From assembly GCA_030690405.1 (NCBI GenBank), contig JAUYGU010000129.1, positions 1 to 9,665 on the forward strand: a stretch of DNA of 9,665 nt, written 5' to 3'. The translations under genes and the position numbers were made by a program. Positions 1 to 5,581 of this stretch are shown here, one piece after another. The DNA comes from Dehalococcoidia bacterium. Its GTDB lineage: Bacteria; Chloroflexota; Dehalococcoidia; SM23-28-2; RBG-16-64-32. The notes below the pieces were generated by a model, which was given only the letters and a program-made list of their open reading frames with translations, had not been told where the DNA came from and made no database searches. Within the stretch, counting starts at the first letter, position 1; the number at the start of each line of letters is the position of its first letter.

Positions 1-570
1 GCCCGTCTCAAACGGCGGGAACGGGAACAGGTCCTTATAGGTCGTCAGGGGAGGCGTATAGTGCAGCCAGCGCGCAGACCCAAGCAACACGAACACCGCC
101 AGCACGAAGACGGGGATCCCCAGAAACGCTATCGACACAAATCGCAACAAGTAGTCTACTATCGAGTCCTGCCGTATCGCCGAGATGATGCCGATAGGTA
201 CGGCGATGACCAGGGCCACTATGATCTGGAGCAGCCCCAACTCCAGCGAAGGGCCCATCCGGTTCCCGATCTCCTGCATCACGTCGTCCCGGGCCTGGAA
301 GGACTCCCCGAGGTCAAGCTGAACGAGGTCCCCCAGGTAGATCCAGTACTGCTGCAGGAGAGGCTTGTCCAGGCCTAGGTCCTTCCGCACCAGCTTCTTG
401 GCCTGCTCGGTCGCGTCCTCCGACGAGCCCGACTCAGCGACCGAGGTCTGGCCGGCGCGCTGAGTGACGACGTAGTCCGTGTCTATCCTCAGCAGCAGAA
501 ATACAAGCGTGGCCACAAAGTAGATGACCAGCAGGTTCAGGAGGACTCGCCGCAGAATATATTGCTGCAA
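1..570 (-). CDS. ABC transporter permease, DppB/OppB family (N-terminal part, runs off window)
   Basis: This is the first 190 residues of an inner-membrane permease subunit of a peptide/nickel-type ABC importer; the C-terminal half lies outside the window. Reading the minus strand from a TTG at 570, the protein has a first membrane segment at about residues 9-28. A polar region follows with the family-typical LGLDKPLLQQYWIYLGDL (about 65-82) and LDLGES (85-90). Membrane segments then sit at about 110-130 and 142-163, the first ending in PIGIISAIRQ. The TTG start is preceded by AGGAAGGG about 6-9 nt upstream, an in-frame TAG lies just beyond, and no ATG is available. The loop after the first helix lacks the usual PGDP-like motif and is instead a long acidic and serine-rich stretch (about residues 40-58). 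The family call is firm. The substrate is unknown, and the OppD-type ATPase 5 kb away is on the other strand. Confidence 0.85.
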   Translation of the reverse strand, partial: MQQYILRRVLLNLLVIYFVATLVFLLLRIDTDYVVTQRAGQTSVAESGSSEDATEQAKKLVRKDLGLDKPLLQQYWIYLGDLVQLDLGESFQARDDVMQEIGNRMGPSLELGLLQIIVALVIAVPIGIISAIRQDSIVDYLLRFVSIAFLGIPVFVLAVFVLLGSARWLHYTPPLTTYKDLFPFPPFETG

Positions 571-695
571 GGCCAGCCCTTCCTATGCCGGTCCTGAAGG
601 GAGCGCCGGGGCGGACGCTTGCCGGTGAAATCGGACGACCATCATGCAGTCTCAGGGCACCGCAGCCCGATGAAAGCCATTCGGACAGTGGCTAG

Positions 696-724
696 ACGTT
701 AGCATCGCTCATATTACTTGTCAA
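696..724 (-). promoter_or_regulatory. Candidate sigma-70 promoter for the permease gene
   Basis: On the minus strand a perfect -35 TTGACA (724-719) is followed after 17 nt by TAACGT (701-696), a weak -10 with 3 of 6 consensus bases. It would give a leader of roughly 120 nt before the TTG start at 570. The -35 is convincing but the -10 is poor, so the call is tentative. Between it and the plus-strand promoter at 810 I see no gene or clear structure. Confidence 0.35.
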
Positions 725-809
725 GGCTTCGCACTTCTCGTCCGGATTAGCTACGATGGCGGCGGTGCGCGCGGATTGGCCGCCCCGCTGAAGGCTTCTC
801 ACCCACTCT

Positions 810-838
810 TGACACGTCTCTGACTCGCATATAATATG
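810..838 (+). promoter_or_regulatory. Strong sigma-70 promoter driving the c-di-AMP riboswitch and zinc-ribbon gene
   Basis: A consensus -35 TTGACA lies at 810-815. A consensus TATAAT lies at 831-836 (15-nt spacer) and overlaps TAATAT at 833-838 (17-nt spacer), either of which can serve as the -10. Transcription would begin near 843-846, just before the riboswitch aptamer. The hexamers are the best match in the window, which suggests high basal transcription with control exerted mainly at the riboswitch. Confidence 0.75.
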
Positions 839-859
839 TTCTTGCGGTCACAAACGGCC

Positions 860-978
860 GTTGCGCCAAATCCCCGCCTGGGGCGGGGACCGGGGGACAG
901 GCTCTTGGGGTGAATCTCGCCGGTGGCGAGTAGGGTTAGCCTTTCGACCCGAACCCGTCAACTAACCTCGGCGGCGAC
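860..978 (+). promoter_or_regulatory. c-di-AMP riboswitch (ydaO/yuaA leader) aptamer
   Basis: The conserved blocks of the ydaO/yuaA family appear in order. They are GGGGACCGGGGGAC (885-898), TGGGGTGAATC near 906-916, a short hairpin CTCGCCGGTGGCGAG, GTAGGGTT (930-937), and CCTTTCGACCCGAACCCGTC followed by AACTAACCTCGGC (940-972). The closing P1 helix can be formed by GTTGC (860-864) and GCGAC (974-978), with a G-U pair. In the known family this RNA binds cyclic di-AMP and usually turns expression off when bound. Here it sits directly after a strong promoter and directly before an intrinsic terminator and a small zinc-ribbon gene. Identification rests on motif order and content read by eye; a covariance-model score was not available. 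Confidence 0.9.
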
Positions 979-984
979 AGAAGG

Positions 985-1017
985 GCCACACCAGCGTTGC
1001 TGGTAGCTGGCTTTTTT
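985..1017 (+). terminator. Intrinsic terminator, expression platform of the riboswitch
   Basis: The hairpin has an inner stem CCAGC (991-995) and GCTGG (999-1003) with loop GTT. An outer stem GCCA (985-988) and TGGC (1008-1011) is separated from it by an asymmetric internal loop, and T6 follows at 1012-1017. CCAGC can also pair with a second GCTGG at 1006-1010, so two competing foldings exist. It lies 6 nt after the aptamer P1 helix and 29 nt before the start codon, the position expected for transcription attenuation. Confidence 0.75.
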
Positions 1018-1045
1018 GTTGTAAAGCGAATAGGAGGTGGGGTCG

Positions 1046-1249
1046 ATGCAGACTGCTCCGCCACGGAGCTGTCCCAGGTGCAGTGGGTCCATGCTGTTTG
1101 AAGAGGACTGGCACGGCGCCTACAGCACTTGCCTTTCTTGCGGCTACGTGTACGAGTTCGGCGCCACGGCTGCCCTCGAGGAGAACGAGGGCAACGGGGA
1201 GCACCGGCAGAGGCGGCGCCAGCCTTCGCACGGCAAGCTGCGGCTGTAA
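1046..1249 (+). CDS. Small zinc-ribbon protein (67 aa) under c-di-AMP riboswitch control
   Basis: A 67-residue soluble protein with two Cys pairs, CPRC at residues 9-12 and CLSC at 29-32. Their 16-residue spacing and the hydrophobic/aromatic residues around them (SMLFEEDW, GYVYEF) fit a rubredoxin-like zinc ribbon. The tail (about 45-67) is acidic, then very basic (EHRQRRRQ), and could contact nucleic acid. No membrane segment or signal peptide is seen. The ATG at 1046 is chosen because AGGAGG (1032-1037) lies 8 nt upstream; an in-frame GTG at 1037 overlaps that ribosome binding site. The gene is monocistronic, with the riboswitch and terminator before it and a strong terminator after it. Its molecular function is unknown. 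By its leader, its level should respond to c-di-AMP, which in other bacteria signals cell-wall, potassium and osmotic status; that link is inference. Confidence 0.8.
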   Translation: MQTAPPRSCPRCSGSMLFEEDWHGAYSTCLSCGYVYEFGATAALEENEGNGEHRQRRRQPSHGKLRL

Positions 1250-1276
1250 GAGAACACGCGGAAACGGGCACCGGGG

Positions 1277-1310
1277 GGGGGCGCTCCCATGTCATGGGAG
1301 CGCCCCCTCT
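1277..1310 (+). terminator. Very strong intrinsic terminator after the zinc-ribbon gene
   Basis: A perfect 15-bp inverted repeat, left arm GGGGGCGCTCCCATG (1277-1291) and right arm CATGGGAGCGCCCCC (1293-1307), is separated by a single T, followed by TCTTCATT. In RNA the innermost pairs would open to form a small loop. It separates the zinc-ribbon unit from the methyltransferase. The U-tract is interrupted, but stem stability is exceptional. Confidence 0.75.
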
Positions 1311-1376
1311 TCATTCCAACCGCCGCCGGCCGGCTGACCGGCGCGCCGCGGATCATGTGAAGGAGCCGCCGAAGAG

Positions 1377-2168
1377 ATGAGCTTCGAGAGGGGCCAGCCC
1401 AGCGCCCGCGATACGCAGGCCCAGTACGCCCGCCACGCCCGCCGCTACGCCGAGAGCGGCCTCCACCGCCGCGGCGAGAGCCTGGAGACCGTGCGAAGCC
1501 TCGCCGCCGCCACTCCCGCCGACAGGGCCCTGGACATCGGCACGGGTACCGGGTTCACCGCCTTCGCCCTGGCCGGCGACGGCGCCTCCGTCCTCGCCGT
1601 AGACCTGACGCCGGAGATGCTTGCGGAGGGACGGCGGCTGGCGGAGGAGATGCGGCTGGAGGCGAAGTTGAACTGGCTACTGGCGGCGGCGGAGCGTCTC
1701 CCCATCCCCGACGACACCTTCCCCGTGGTGACCTGCCGCTACGCCAGCCACCACTTCCATGACCTCCCCCGCGCGCTGCGGGAGCTGGCCCGCGTCGCCC
1801 GGCCGGGTGGCCGTGTCGTCCTCTGTGACGTTGTGGCGCCGGAGGCGCCGGAGCTCGTGCAGCTGATGAACAAGCTGGAGCAGCTCCGCGACCCCAGCCA
1901 CGTCTGGGACTACCCCGTCTCCCAGTGGCGGCAAGAGCTGCTGCCCGCCGCCGGGCTGGAGCTGGTGGAGGTTGTGGCAGGCAAGAACCCACAGCTCTTC
2001 AGCGAGTGGGTGCACCGGGCGGGCACTCCGCCCGCGGCGGTGGAGCAGCTCGTGAGGCTGTTCGCGGAGGCCTCGCAGGAGGCGCGGCCTCCCTTCGATG
2101 TGCAGCTGGAGGGCGTGGAGATCTTCTTCTCCTGGGACAACGCCACGATCCTGGCGACGAAGCGGTAG
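1377..2168 (+). CDS. Class I SAM-dependent methyltransferase (Methyltransf_11 / UbiE-like)
   Basis: A 263-residue Rossmann-fold methyltransferase that would transfer a methyl group from S-adenosylmethionine to an unidentified small molecule in the cytoplasm. Motif I is DIGTGTG (residues 53-59). The acidic residue binding the SAM ribose is in AVDLTPEML (74-82, Asp76). Motif III follows as ERLPIPDDTFPVV (106-118), and the post-III region carries ELARVARPGGRVVLCD (136-151). The HHFHDL segment (125-130) resembles the UbiE/MenG and YcgJ branch. The ATG is preceded by AAGGAG (1360-1365) 11 nt upstream. It appears monocistronic, between a strong terminator and a 190-bp gap. The C-terminal part (from about 175) carries no recognisable substrate signature, so quinone or lipid methylation cannot be claimed. 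Confidence 0.88.
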   Translation: MSFERGQPSARDTQAQYARHARRYAESGLHRRGESLETVRSLAAATPADRALDIGTGTGFTAFALAGDGASVLAVDLTPEMLAEGRRLAEEMRLEAKLNWLLAAAERLPIPDDTFPVVTCRYASHHFHDLPRALRELARVARPGGRVVLCDVVAPEAPELVQLMNKLEQLRDPSHVWDYPVSQWRQELLPAAGLELVEVVAGKNPQLFSEWVHRAGTPPAAVEQLVRLFAEASQEARPPFDVQLEGVEIFFSWDNATILATKR

Positions 2169-2358
2169 ACTCCGGGGCAGCCCAAGCCCACGATAGAGTT
2201 ATGTAGAGTTCACGCCAAATTTCACGCCCCCTGCACGAATGGACATCGGATTATTCTATTAATGCCGTACCTGGCACCTTAGAATTAAGCGTATCCAACC
2301 AGTCCCTTTGGGCCTCTTAGGGCCGTTTACGCCTCAGCCGTGAGTGAGGAGGGAGAAG

Positions 2359-2733
2359 ATGATGGAGGTGGATACCGCTGCATCCCCTCGACGCGCCGCC
2401 GGCCTAGTGGCCACCGGCAGCGTCATCTTTGTCGGCCACGCCCGCCTGCCGCAGAGCCTCTCGCTCCGTGACTCCTCCCCCGTAGTGTGCGTGGAGCTGG
2501 AGACGGACACGAACTCCGGCGAAATCCTCGGTGTGGGCTCCAAAGCGATCCCTGACCTGGGACAGAAGCTGATCTCCTCCGTCCTCATGGGCCACAACAT
2601 CAACGAGAACCCCGCCGCCTTTGTGGACGAGATCCGGCGCCGCTACATCTGCCCTTCGCAGAAGGCGGTGTCCACCGCCGTACTCAACGCCTTCGAGGCC
2701 TACCAGCGCTACCGCCAGGTCGGACTGGAGTAG
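2359..2733 (+). CDS. DUF3870 domain-containing protein (124 aa)
   Basis: A small cytoplasmic protein of unknown function. Its layout matches DUF3870: an opening beta strand (LVATGSVIFVGHARLP) leads into VVCVELETDTNSGEILGVGSKAIPDLGQKLISSVLMGHNI, and it ends in a helical EIRRRYICPSQKAVSTAVLNAFEAYQRY segment. There are no membrane helices or signal peptide. The first of two adjacent ATGs (2359) has AGGAGG (2347-2352) 6 nt upstream; an in-frame GTG at 2344 would lie before this site and is less likely. It is flanked by a 190-bp upstream gap and an intrinsic terminator, so it is probably transcribed alone. DUF3870 proteins occur mainly in Firmicutes and Chloroflexota, and no biochemical role is known to me. 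Family assignment is from remembered pattern, without a profile search. Confidence 0.75.
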   Translation: MMEVDTAASPRRAAGLVATGSVIFVGHARLPQSLSLRDSSPVVCVELETDTNSGEILGVGSKAIPDLGQKLISSVLMGHNINENPAAFVDEIRRRYICPSQKAVSTAVLNAFEAYQRYRQVGLE

Positions 2734-2742
2734 TCCCCCCGC

Positions 2743-2793
2743 TCGGCAGCCGTCGCCGGGGCCCGCGCCCGAGCGACGGCTGCCGATTTTCTT
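2743..2793 (+). terminator. Intrinsic terminator after the DUF3870 gene
   Basis: A 14-bp stem TCGGCAGCCGTCGC (2743-2756) and GCGACGGCTGCCGA (2773-2786) continues inward through CGGG (2757-2760) and CCCG (2768-2771). It is followed by TTTTCTT (2787-2793). It starts 10 nt after the DUF3870 stop codon and is oriented to terminate plus-strand transcripts. Confidence 0.85.
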
Positions 2794-2966
2794 CCCCATC
2801 GCCGGCGGCGCTATCTGGCCGTCAACTTATTATTAACCCCCCGCCTGCCGCCGTGCTCTTGCGTTCTCCCTGACGGGCCGATACCCTAGTAATGGACAAC
2901 GCTCGATTACCTGACCGCCGGAATCACATGAAAGACATCGAGGAGTCCAAGGGAGGGATGGACGAG

Positions 2967-3215
2967 ATGGTCTCTCCGCTTACGGAGAGTGAGGCCAGCT
3001 ACTCGGCACTGCAGCTCCACTTCCTGCGGAGGCTGAACCGTCTCCTCCGCCTGCGCCAGGAGCAAGGCACCGAGCTCAACGGCGAAGGGGTCCGCCTCAT
3101 AGACCGCGCCATCTATTCCACCTACTGCGATGCCTGCGACGTCGGCGTCGTCAGCGAGGCCCAGAAGCTCCTCCGCCGCCTGCCGGTGGCGTCCCGCAGC
3201 CAGCCCCAGAGCTAG
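2967..3215 (+). CDS. Small hypothetical protein (82 aa), alpha-helical, function unknown
   Basis: I do not recognise this protein. It is short, soluble and predicted mostly helical, with a leucine/arginine-rich segment (HFLRRLNRLLRLRQEQG, about residues 18-34). A conserved-looking core follows, with two nearby cysteines in YSTYCDACDVGVV (about 51-63). The two-Cys CDAC motif could bind a metal or be redox active, but no second pair is present. ATGs at 2967, 2958, 2928 and 2892 are all in frame. I chose 2967 because GGGAGGG (2951-2957) lies about 9 nt upstream; the 2892 start has no ribosome binding site. The gene ends convergently 47 bp from the FAH-family gene. Coding is supported by frame-consistent GC-rich third positions and the start context, but it could be a lineage-specific protein. 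Confidence 0.6.
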   Translation: MVSPLTESEASYSALQLHFLRRLNRLLRLRQEQGTELNGEGVRLIDRAIYSTYCDACDVGVVSEAQKLLRRLPVASRSQPQS

Positions 3216-3228
3216 GCCGCCGCGCCCG

Positions 3229-3250
3229 TGCGGACGCATCGCCGTCCGCG
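3229..3250. terminator. Hairpin between convergent genes, possible bidirectional terminator
   Basis: GCGGACG (3230-3236) pairs with the GTCCGC-containing arm CGTCCGC (3243-3249), with a flanking T-G pair, in the 47-bp gap between two convergent genes. No clear T-tract follows on either strand, so function as a terminator is only suggested by position. Confidence 0.3.
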
Positions 3251-3262
3251 TGACTTCGCCCT

Positions 3263-4045
3263 CTAGTCCGCCTCCGCCCTCACCGCGTTCCGCAGCACGC
3301 CGATGCCGCCGATCTCCACCTCCACGACGTCGCCCTCGCTCAGGCGGCCGGTCTCTCCGGGCGTCCCCGTGAACACGAGGTCGCCCGGCTCCAGCGTCAT
3401 CACACGAGAGGCGCAGCTCACGAGCGCCGCCACGCCGTGGATCAGCGTCCCCGTGTTCGCGGCCTGCACCTCGCGGCCGTTGAGGCGGGTGCGCAGCTCC
3501 AGGGCCGCCGGGTTGAGGCCGGTGGCGATGTACGGTCCGACCGGCGAGAACGTATCGCTGCCTTTGGCCCGCCACCACTGCAGGTCGTCGCGCTGCCAGC
3601 GGCGGGCGGAGACATCGTTGCCACAGGTGTAGCCGAAGACGTACGTCAGCGCCTCCTCCGGACTCACGCCGCGGCAGAGACGGCCGATGACCGCCACCAG
3701 CTCGCCCTCGTAGTCCACGCGCCCAACATCGCGGGGCAGGACGATCGCCTCCTCCGGCCCGATGACCGATGACGAGGGCTTGAGGAAGAGCTCCGGCTGC
3801 TTGGGCGCCCCGGACAGCCCGGTCATCGCCTGGCTCCCCGCCACGTGCGATGGGTAGTTCACGGCGGCGGCCAGGATCTTCCCCGGGCGGGCCACCGGTG
3901 CCAGCAGCCGGACAGAGTCCAGCGGCAGCGCCTGTTCCCGGGGCCGGTGCTCCCCGAAGAGATCGCCATCAAGCGGCCGCACGCGGCCGTCTTCGACCAG
4001 GCCGTAGCCTTCGAAGTCGCCGTGGCGGAGCCGCGCGAACAGCAT
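3263..4045 (-). CDS. Fumarylacetoacetate hydrolase (FAH) family protein
   Basis: A 260-residue member of the FAH superfamily, metal-dependent enzymes that hydrolyse C-C bonds, decarboxylate or isomerise beta-keto and 2-oxo acids in the cytoplasm. The N-terminal domain ends near residue 45. The catalytic domain begins KILAAAVNYPSHV (56-68), with the family NY-x-x-H motif. Metal ligands are recognisable as Glu113 and Glu115 in VDYEGELVAVIG and Asp144 in GYTCGNDVSAR. KGSDTFSPVGPYI (161-173) and VFTGTPG (224-230) are further family hallmarks. The usual Glu four residues after the NYxxH histidine is not present. Its start codon lies only 3 nt after the deacetylase stop codon, so the two are co-transcribed and probably translationally coupled. 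Candidate activities are 2-keto-acid hydratase/isomerase or acylpyruvase; the sequence does not decide among them. Confidence 0.88.
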   Translation of the reverse strand: MLFARLRHGDFEGYGLVEDGRVRPLDGDLFGEHRPREQALPLDSVRLLAPVARPGKILAAAVNYPSHVAGSQAMTGLSGAPKQPELFLKPSSSVIGPEEAIVLPRDVGRVDYEGELVAVIGRLCRGVSPEEALTYVFGYTCGNDVSARRWQRDDLQWWRAKGSDTFSPVGPYIATGLNPAALELRTRLNGREVQAANTGTLIHGVAALVSCASRVMTLEPGDLVFTGTPGETGRLSEGDVVEVEIGGIGVLRNAVRAEAD

Positions 4046-4048
4046 CGG

Positions 4049-4780
4049 CTAGAACGGGATCGGGATGCGGCGGAAGTTCTCCATGTAGCGGCCGTCCTGG
4101 TCCCGCCAGAAGGAGCGTATCTGGTCCAGCCTGCTCTCCATCCCCGCCATCTGGCTCACGTGCTTGCCCAGCGCCTCCAACTTCAGGTCAATCACCTCCG
4201 TTATGTCCACCTTGTAGTTGACCTCGTTGGTGCTCCAGAGGAAGACCTCCTTGGCGCTGTGCGGCTCCAGCCCCTCCGCCAGCAGCTCCGGGAAGCTAGG
4301 GCGGTTGCGGGCCAGCGGGTAGACGCAGTCCAGGGCCACCGTGCCGGAGCAGCGGTGGTCCGGGTGGTTGATGAACGTGTTCCGCACTATCTGATTAGAA
4401 TCGCTGGTGAACACCGTGTTCGGGCGGATCGTCCGGATGGCGCGCACCACGTCGCGGGCGAACTCACGCGTGTAGGCCAGCTCCCCGTCCACGTAGTCAA
4501 GGAAGAAGACGTCTTTCACGCCCAGCACGCTGGCGGCGGCGCGCTGCTCCTCGCGCCGCATGGGCACCAGCTTTTCCGGCGTCATCTCCGGGTCCTCCGA
4601 GCCCTTGGAGCCGTCCGTGCAGATCAGGTAGTACACCTCCCAGCCATCGCGCGCCCACAGGGCGACCGTCCCGGCGACGCCGAACTCCGAGTCGTCGGGG
4701 TGGGCGGCTATTACGAGCGCCCGCTTGTTCGGGGCGTCGCCGTCGCCGGGTATCCGGATATCTTCGAGCCCGCTGCTCAT
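4049..4780 (-). CDS. PIG-L / LmbE family N-acetylglucosaminyl-type deacetylase
   Basis: A 243-residue zinc-dependent deacetylase-type protein of the PIG-L (LmbE, MshB/BshB) superfamily. The signature AHPDDSEFG is at residues 26-34 (zinc ligands His27 and Asp30, general base Asp29). The third ligand is in NHPDHR (138-143). VYYLICTDGSKGSED (49-63) is typical of the family. Substrates in the family include N-acetylglucosaminyl lipids and glycosides and small-molecule amides; the one here is unknown. The ATG at 4780 is preferred over an upstream in-frame start near 4843, because AAAGGAA lies about 6 nt upstream and because the longer form would begin inside the promoter. It heads a two-gene unit with the FAH-family gene and is divergent from lexA. 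The pair suggests a catabolic or detoxification step, which is inference. Confidence 0.9.
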   Translation of the reverse strand: MSSGLEDIRIPGDGDAPNKRALVIAAHPDDSEFGVAGTVALWARDGWEVYYLICTDGSKGSEDPEMTPEKLVPMRREEQRAAASVLGVKDVFFLDYVDGELAYTREFARDVVRAIRTIRPNTVFTSDSNQIVRNTFINHPDHRCSGTVALDCVYPLARNRPSFPELLAEGLEPHSAKEVFLWSTNEVNYKVDITEVIDLKLEALGKHVSQMAGMESRLDQIRSFWRDQDGRYMENFRRIPIPF

Positions 4781-4815
4781 GGGAATTCCTTTCCAGCCGG
4801 TGGGTGCCCAGCGAT

Positions 4816-4843
4816 TGTATAAGGGACGCGCGGGTATTGACAA
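4816..4843 (-). promoter_or_regulatory. Candidate promoter for the deacetylase-FAH operon
   Basis: On the minus strand a -35 TTGTCA (4843-4838) is followed after 16 nt by the -10 TATACA (4821-4816). This gives a leader of about 30 nt before the ATG at 4780. Its -35 overlaps the -35 of the divergent lexA promoter almost completely. Confidence 0.6.
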
Positions 4844-4865
4844 CCGAACGGATGGTCTCTAGACT
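4837..4865 (+). promoter_or_regulatory. Candidate lexA promoter
   Basis: A consensus -35 TTGACA (4837-4842), a 17-nt spacer and the -10 TAGACT (4860-4865, 4 of 6 consensus bases) place the start of transcription near 4872. The spacer contains a degenerate SOS-like site, and a better site lies just downstream of the -10, so LexA binding would block this promoter. Confidence 0.6.
4845..4858. promoter_or_regulatory. Degenerate SOS-box-like site in the lexA promoter spacer
   Basis: CGAAC, four bases, then GGTCT. The left half matches the Gram-positive SOS half-site CGAAC; the right half is imperfect. Its centre is 31 bp, close to three helical turns, from the centre of the downstream site, which could allow cooperative binding on one face. 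Confidence 0.35.
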
Positions 4866-4876
4866 GTTGTTCTGGA

Positions 4877-4888
4877 GAACAAAGGTTC
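4877..4888. promoter_or_regulatory. LexA operator (SOS box) upstream of lexA
   Basis: GAAC, spacer AAAG, GTTC forms a perfect dyad matching the core of the Gram-positive/actinobacterial SOS box (CGAAC-N4-GTTCG). It starts 12 nt after the -10 element and ends 24 nt before the lexA start codon, the usual place for autoregulation. Confidence 0.7.
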
Positions 4889-4912
4889 CATAATTTGTCA
4901 GGGAGACCGTCT

Positions 4913-5554
4913 ATGAAGGAGCTCTCGCCGAAGCAGCGGCGAATCCTGGAGTTCATCCAGGGGTTCATCGACGAGCACGATTACCCGCCGAGCATCCGCC
5001 AGATCCAGGAGGCCTGCGGCATCAGCTCGACCTCCGTGGTCGACTACAACCTGCGCATCCTGGAGAAGCAGGGCTACATCCGGCGCGACCGAGAGGTCTC
5101 GCGCGCCATCGAGCTTCTGCAGCCGGGCGGACGGCGGCCCCGCGTGGTCCCCGTACCGATCATCGGCACCATAGCCGCCGGTCAGCCCATCCCCGTCCCC
5201 ACCGCCGATACCTGGCAGGGCTACGACCAAGAGGAGATGCTGGAGGTCTCCCCGGACATGGTGGGCGCACGCGAGAACATCTACGCCCTCCGCGTGAAGG
5301 GCAGCTCCATGATCGACGCCCTGGTCAACGACGGCGACATCGTCATCATGGAAGCCGCCTCCAGCGCCCGCGACGGGGACATGGTGGCGGCCTGGCTCAA
5401 GCGGGAGCAGGAGGCCACGCTGAAACGGTTCTACCGCGAGGGCTCCCAGGTCCGTCTCCAACCGGCCAACGAGACGATGCAGCCCATCCGCACAGACGCC
5501 GACAACGTCGAGGTGCAGGGCAGGGTGATCGGCGCCATCAGGGCGCTCCCCTAG
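4913..5554 (+). CDS. lexA: LexA, SOS-response transcriptional repressor and self-cleaving protease
   Basis: A 213-residue LexA. Residues 1-70 form the winged-helix DNA-binding domain (start MKELSPKQRRILEFIQ; recognition region ACGISSTSVVDYNLRILEKQG). The C-terminal S24 peptidase domain begins at about 80. The autocleavage bond is Ala89-Gly90 within TIAAGQPI. The catalytic dyad is Ser132 in KGSSMID and Lys171 in ATLKRFY, spaced almost as in E. coli LexA. The ATG at 4913 has GGGAG (4901-4905) 7 nt upstream; an in-frame TTG at 4895 precedes that site and is unlikely. RecA-stimulated cleavage during DNA damage would relieve repression of SOS genes. SOS-like sites upstream predict autoregulation. 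All catalytic residues are intact. Confidence 0.96.
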   Translation: MKELSPKQRRILEFIQGFIDEHDYPPSIRQIQEACGISSTSVVDYNLRILEKQGYIRRDREVSRAIELLQPGGRRPRVVPVPIIGTIAAGQPIPVPTADTWQGYDQEEMLEVSPDMVGARENIYALRVKGSSMIDALVNDGDIVIMEAASSARDGDMVAAWLKREQEATLKRFYREGSQVRLQPANETMQPIRTDADNVEVQGRVIGAIRALP

Positions 5555-5581
5555 CCGCGCGCGCCGACCTCCCCCGCAAGA

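Noticed and set aside
61..378. Plus-strand frame of 105 codons at the left edge
   Set aside because: It is antisense to the ABC permease gene, whose translation matches a known family; the product (rich in Arg, His, Gln) is typical of a shadow frame.
936..1295. Minus-strand frames over the riboswitch and zinc-ribbon gene
   Set aside because: They run across the riboswitch, terminators and zinc-ribbon gene in antisense, have low-complexity Arg/Pro/Ala composition and no start context.
2273..2292. Sigma-54 promoter starting with TGGCAC
   Set aside because: The -12 element (TTGC at the right spacing) is absent.
2907..3578. Minus-strand frame of 223 codons
   Set aside because: It overlaps the FAH-family gene in another frame and the small hypothetical gene in antisense; the product is Gly/Arg/His rich with no domain.
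3845..4822. Plus-strand frame of 325 codons
   Set aside because: Antisense to the FAH and PIG-L genes, both of which have intact catalytic motifs; its composition (His, Arg, Val, Gln) is that of a shadow of GC-rich coding DNA.
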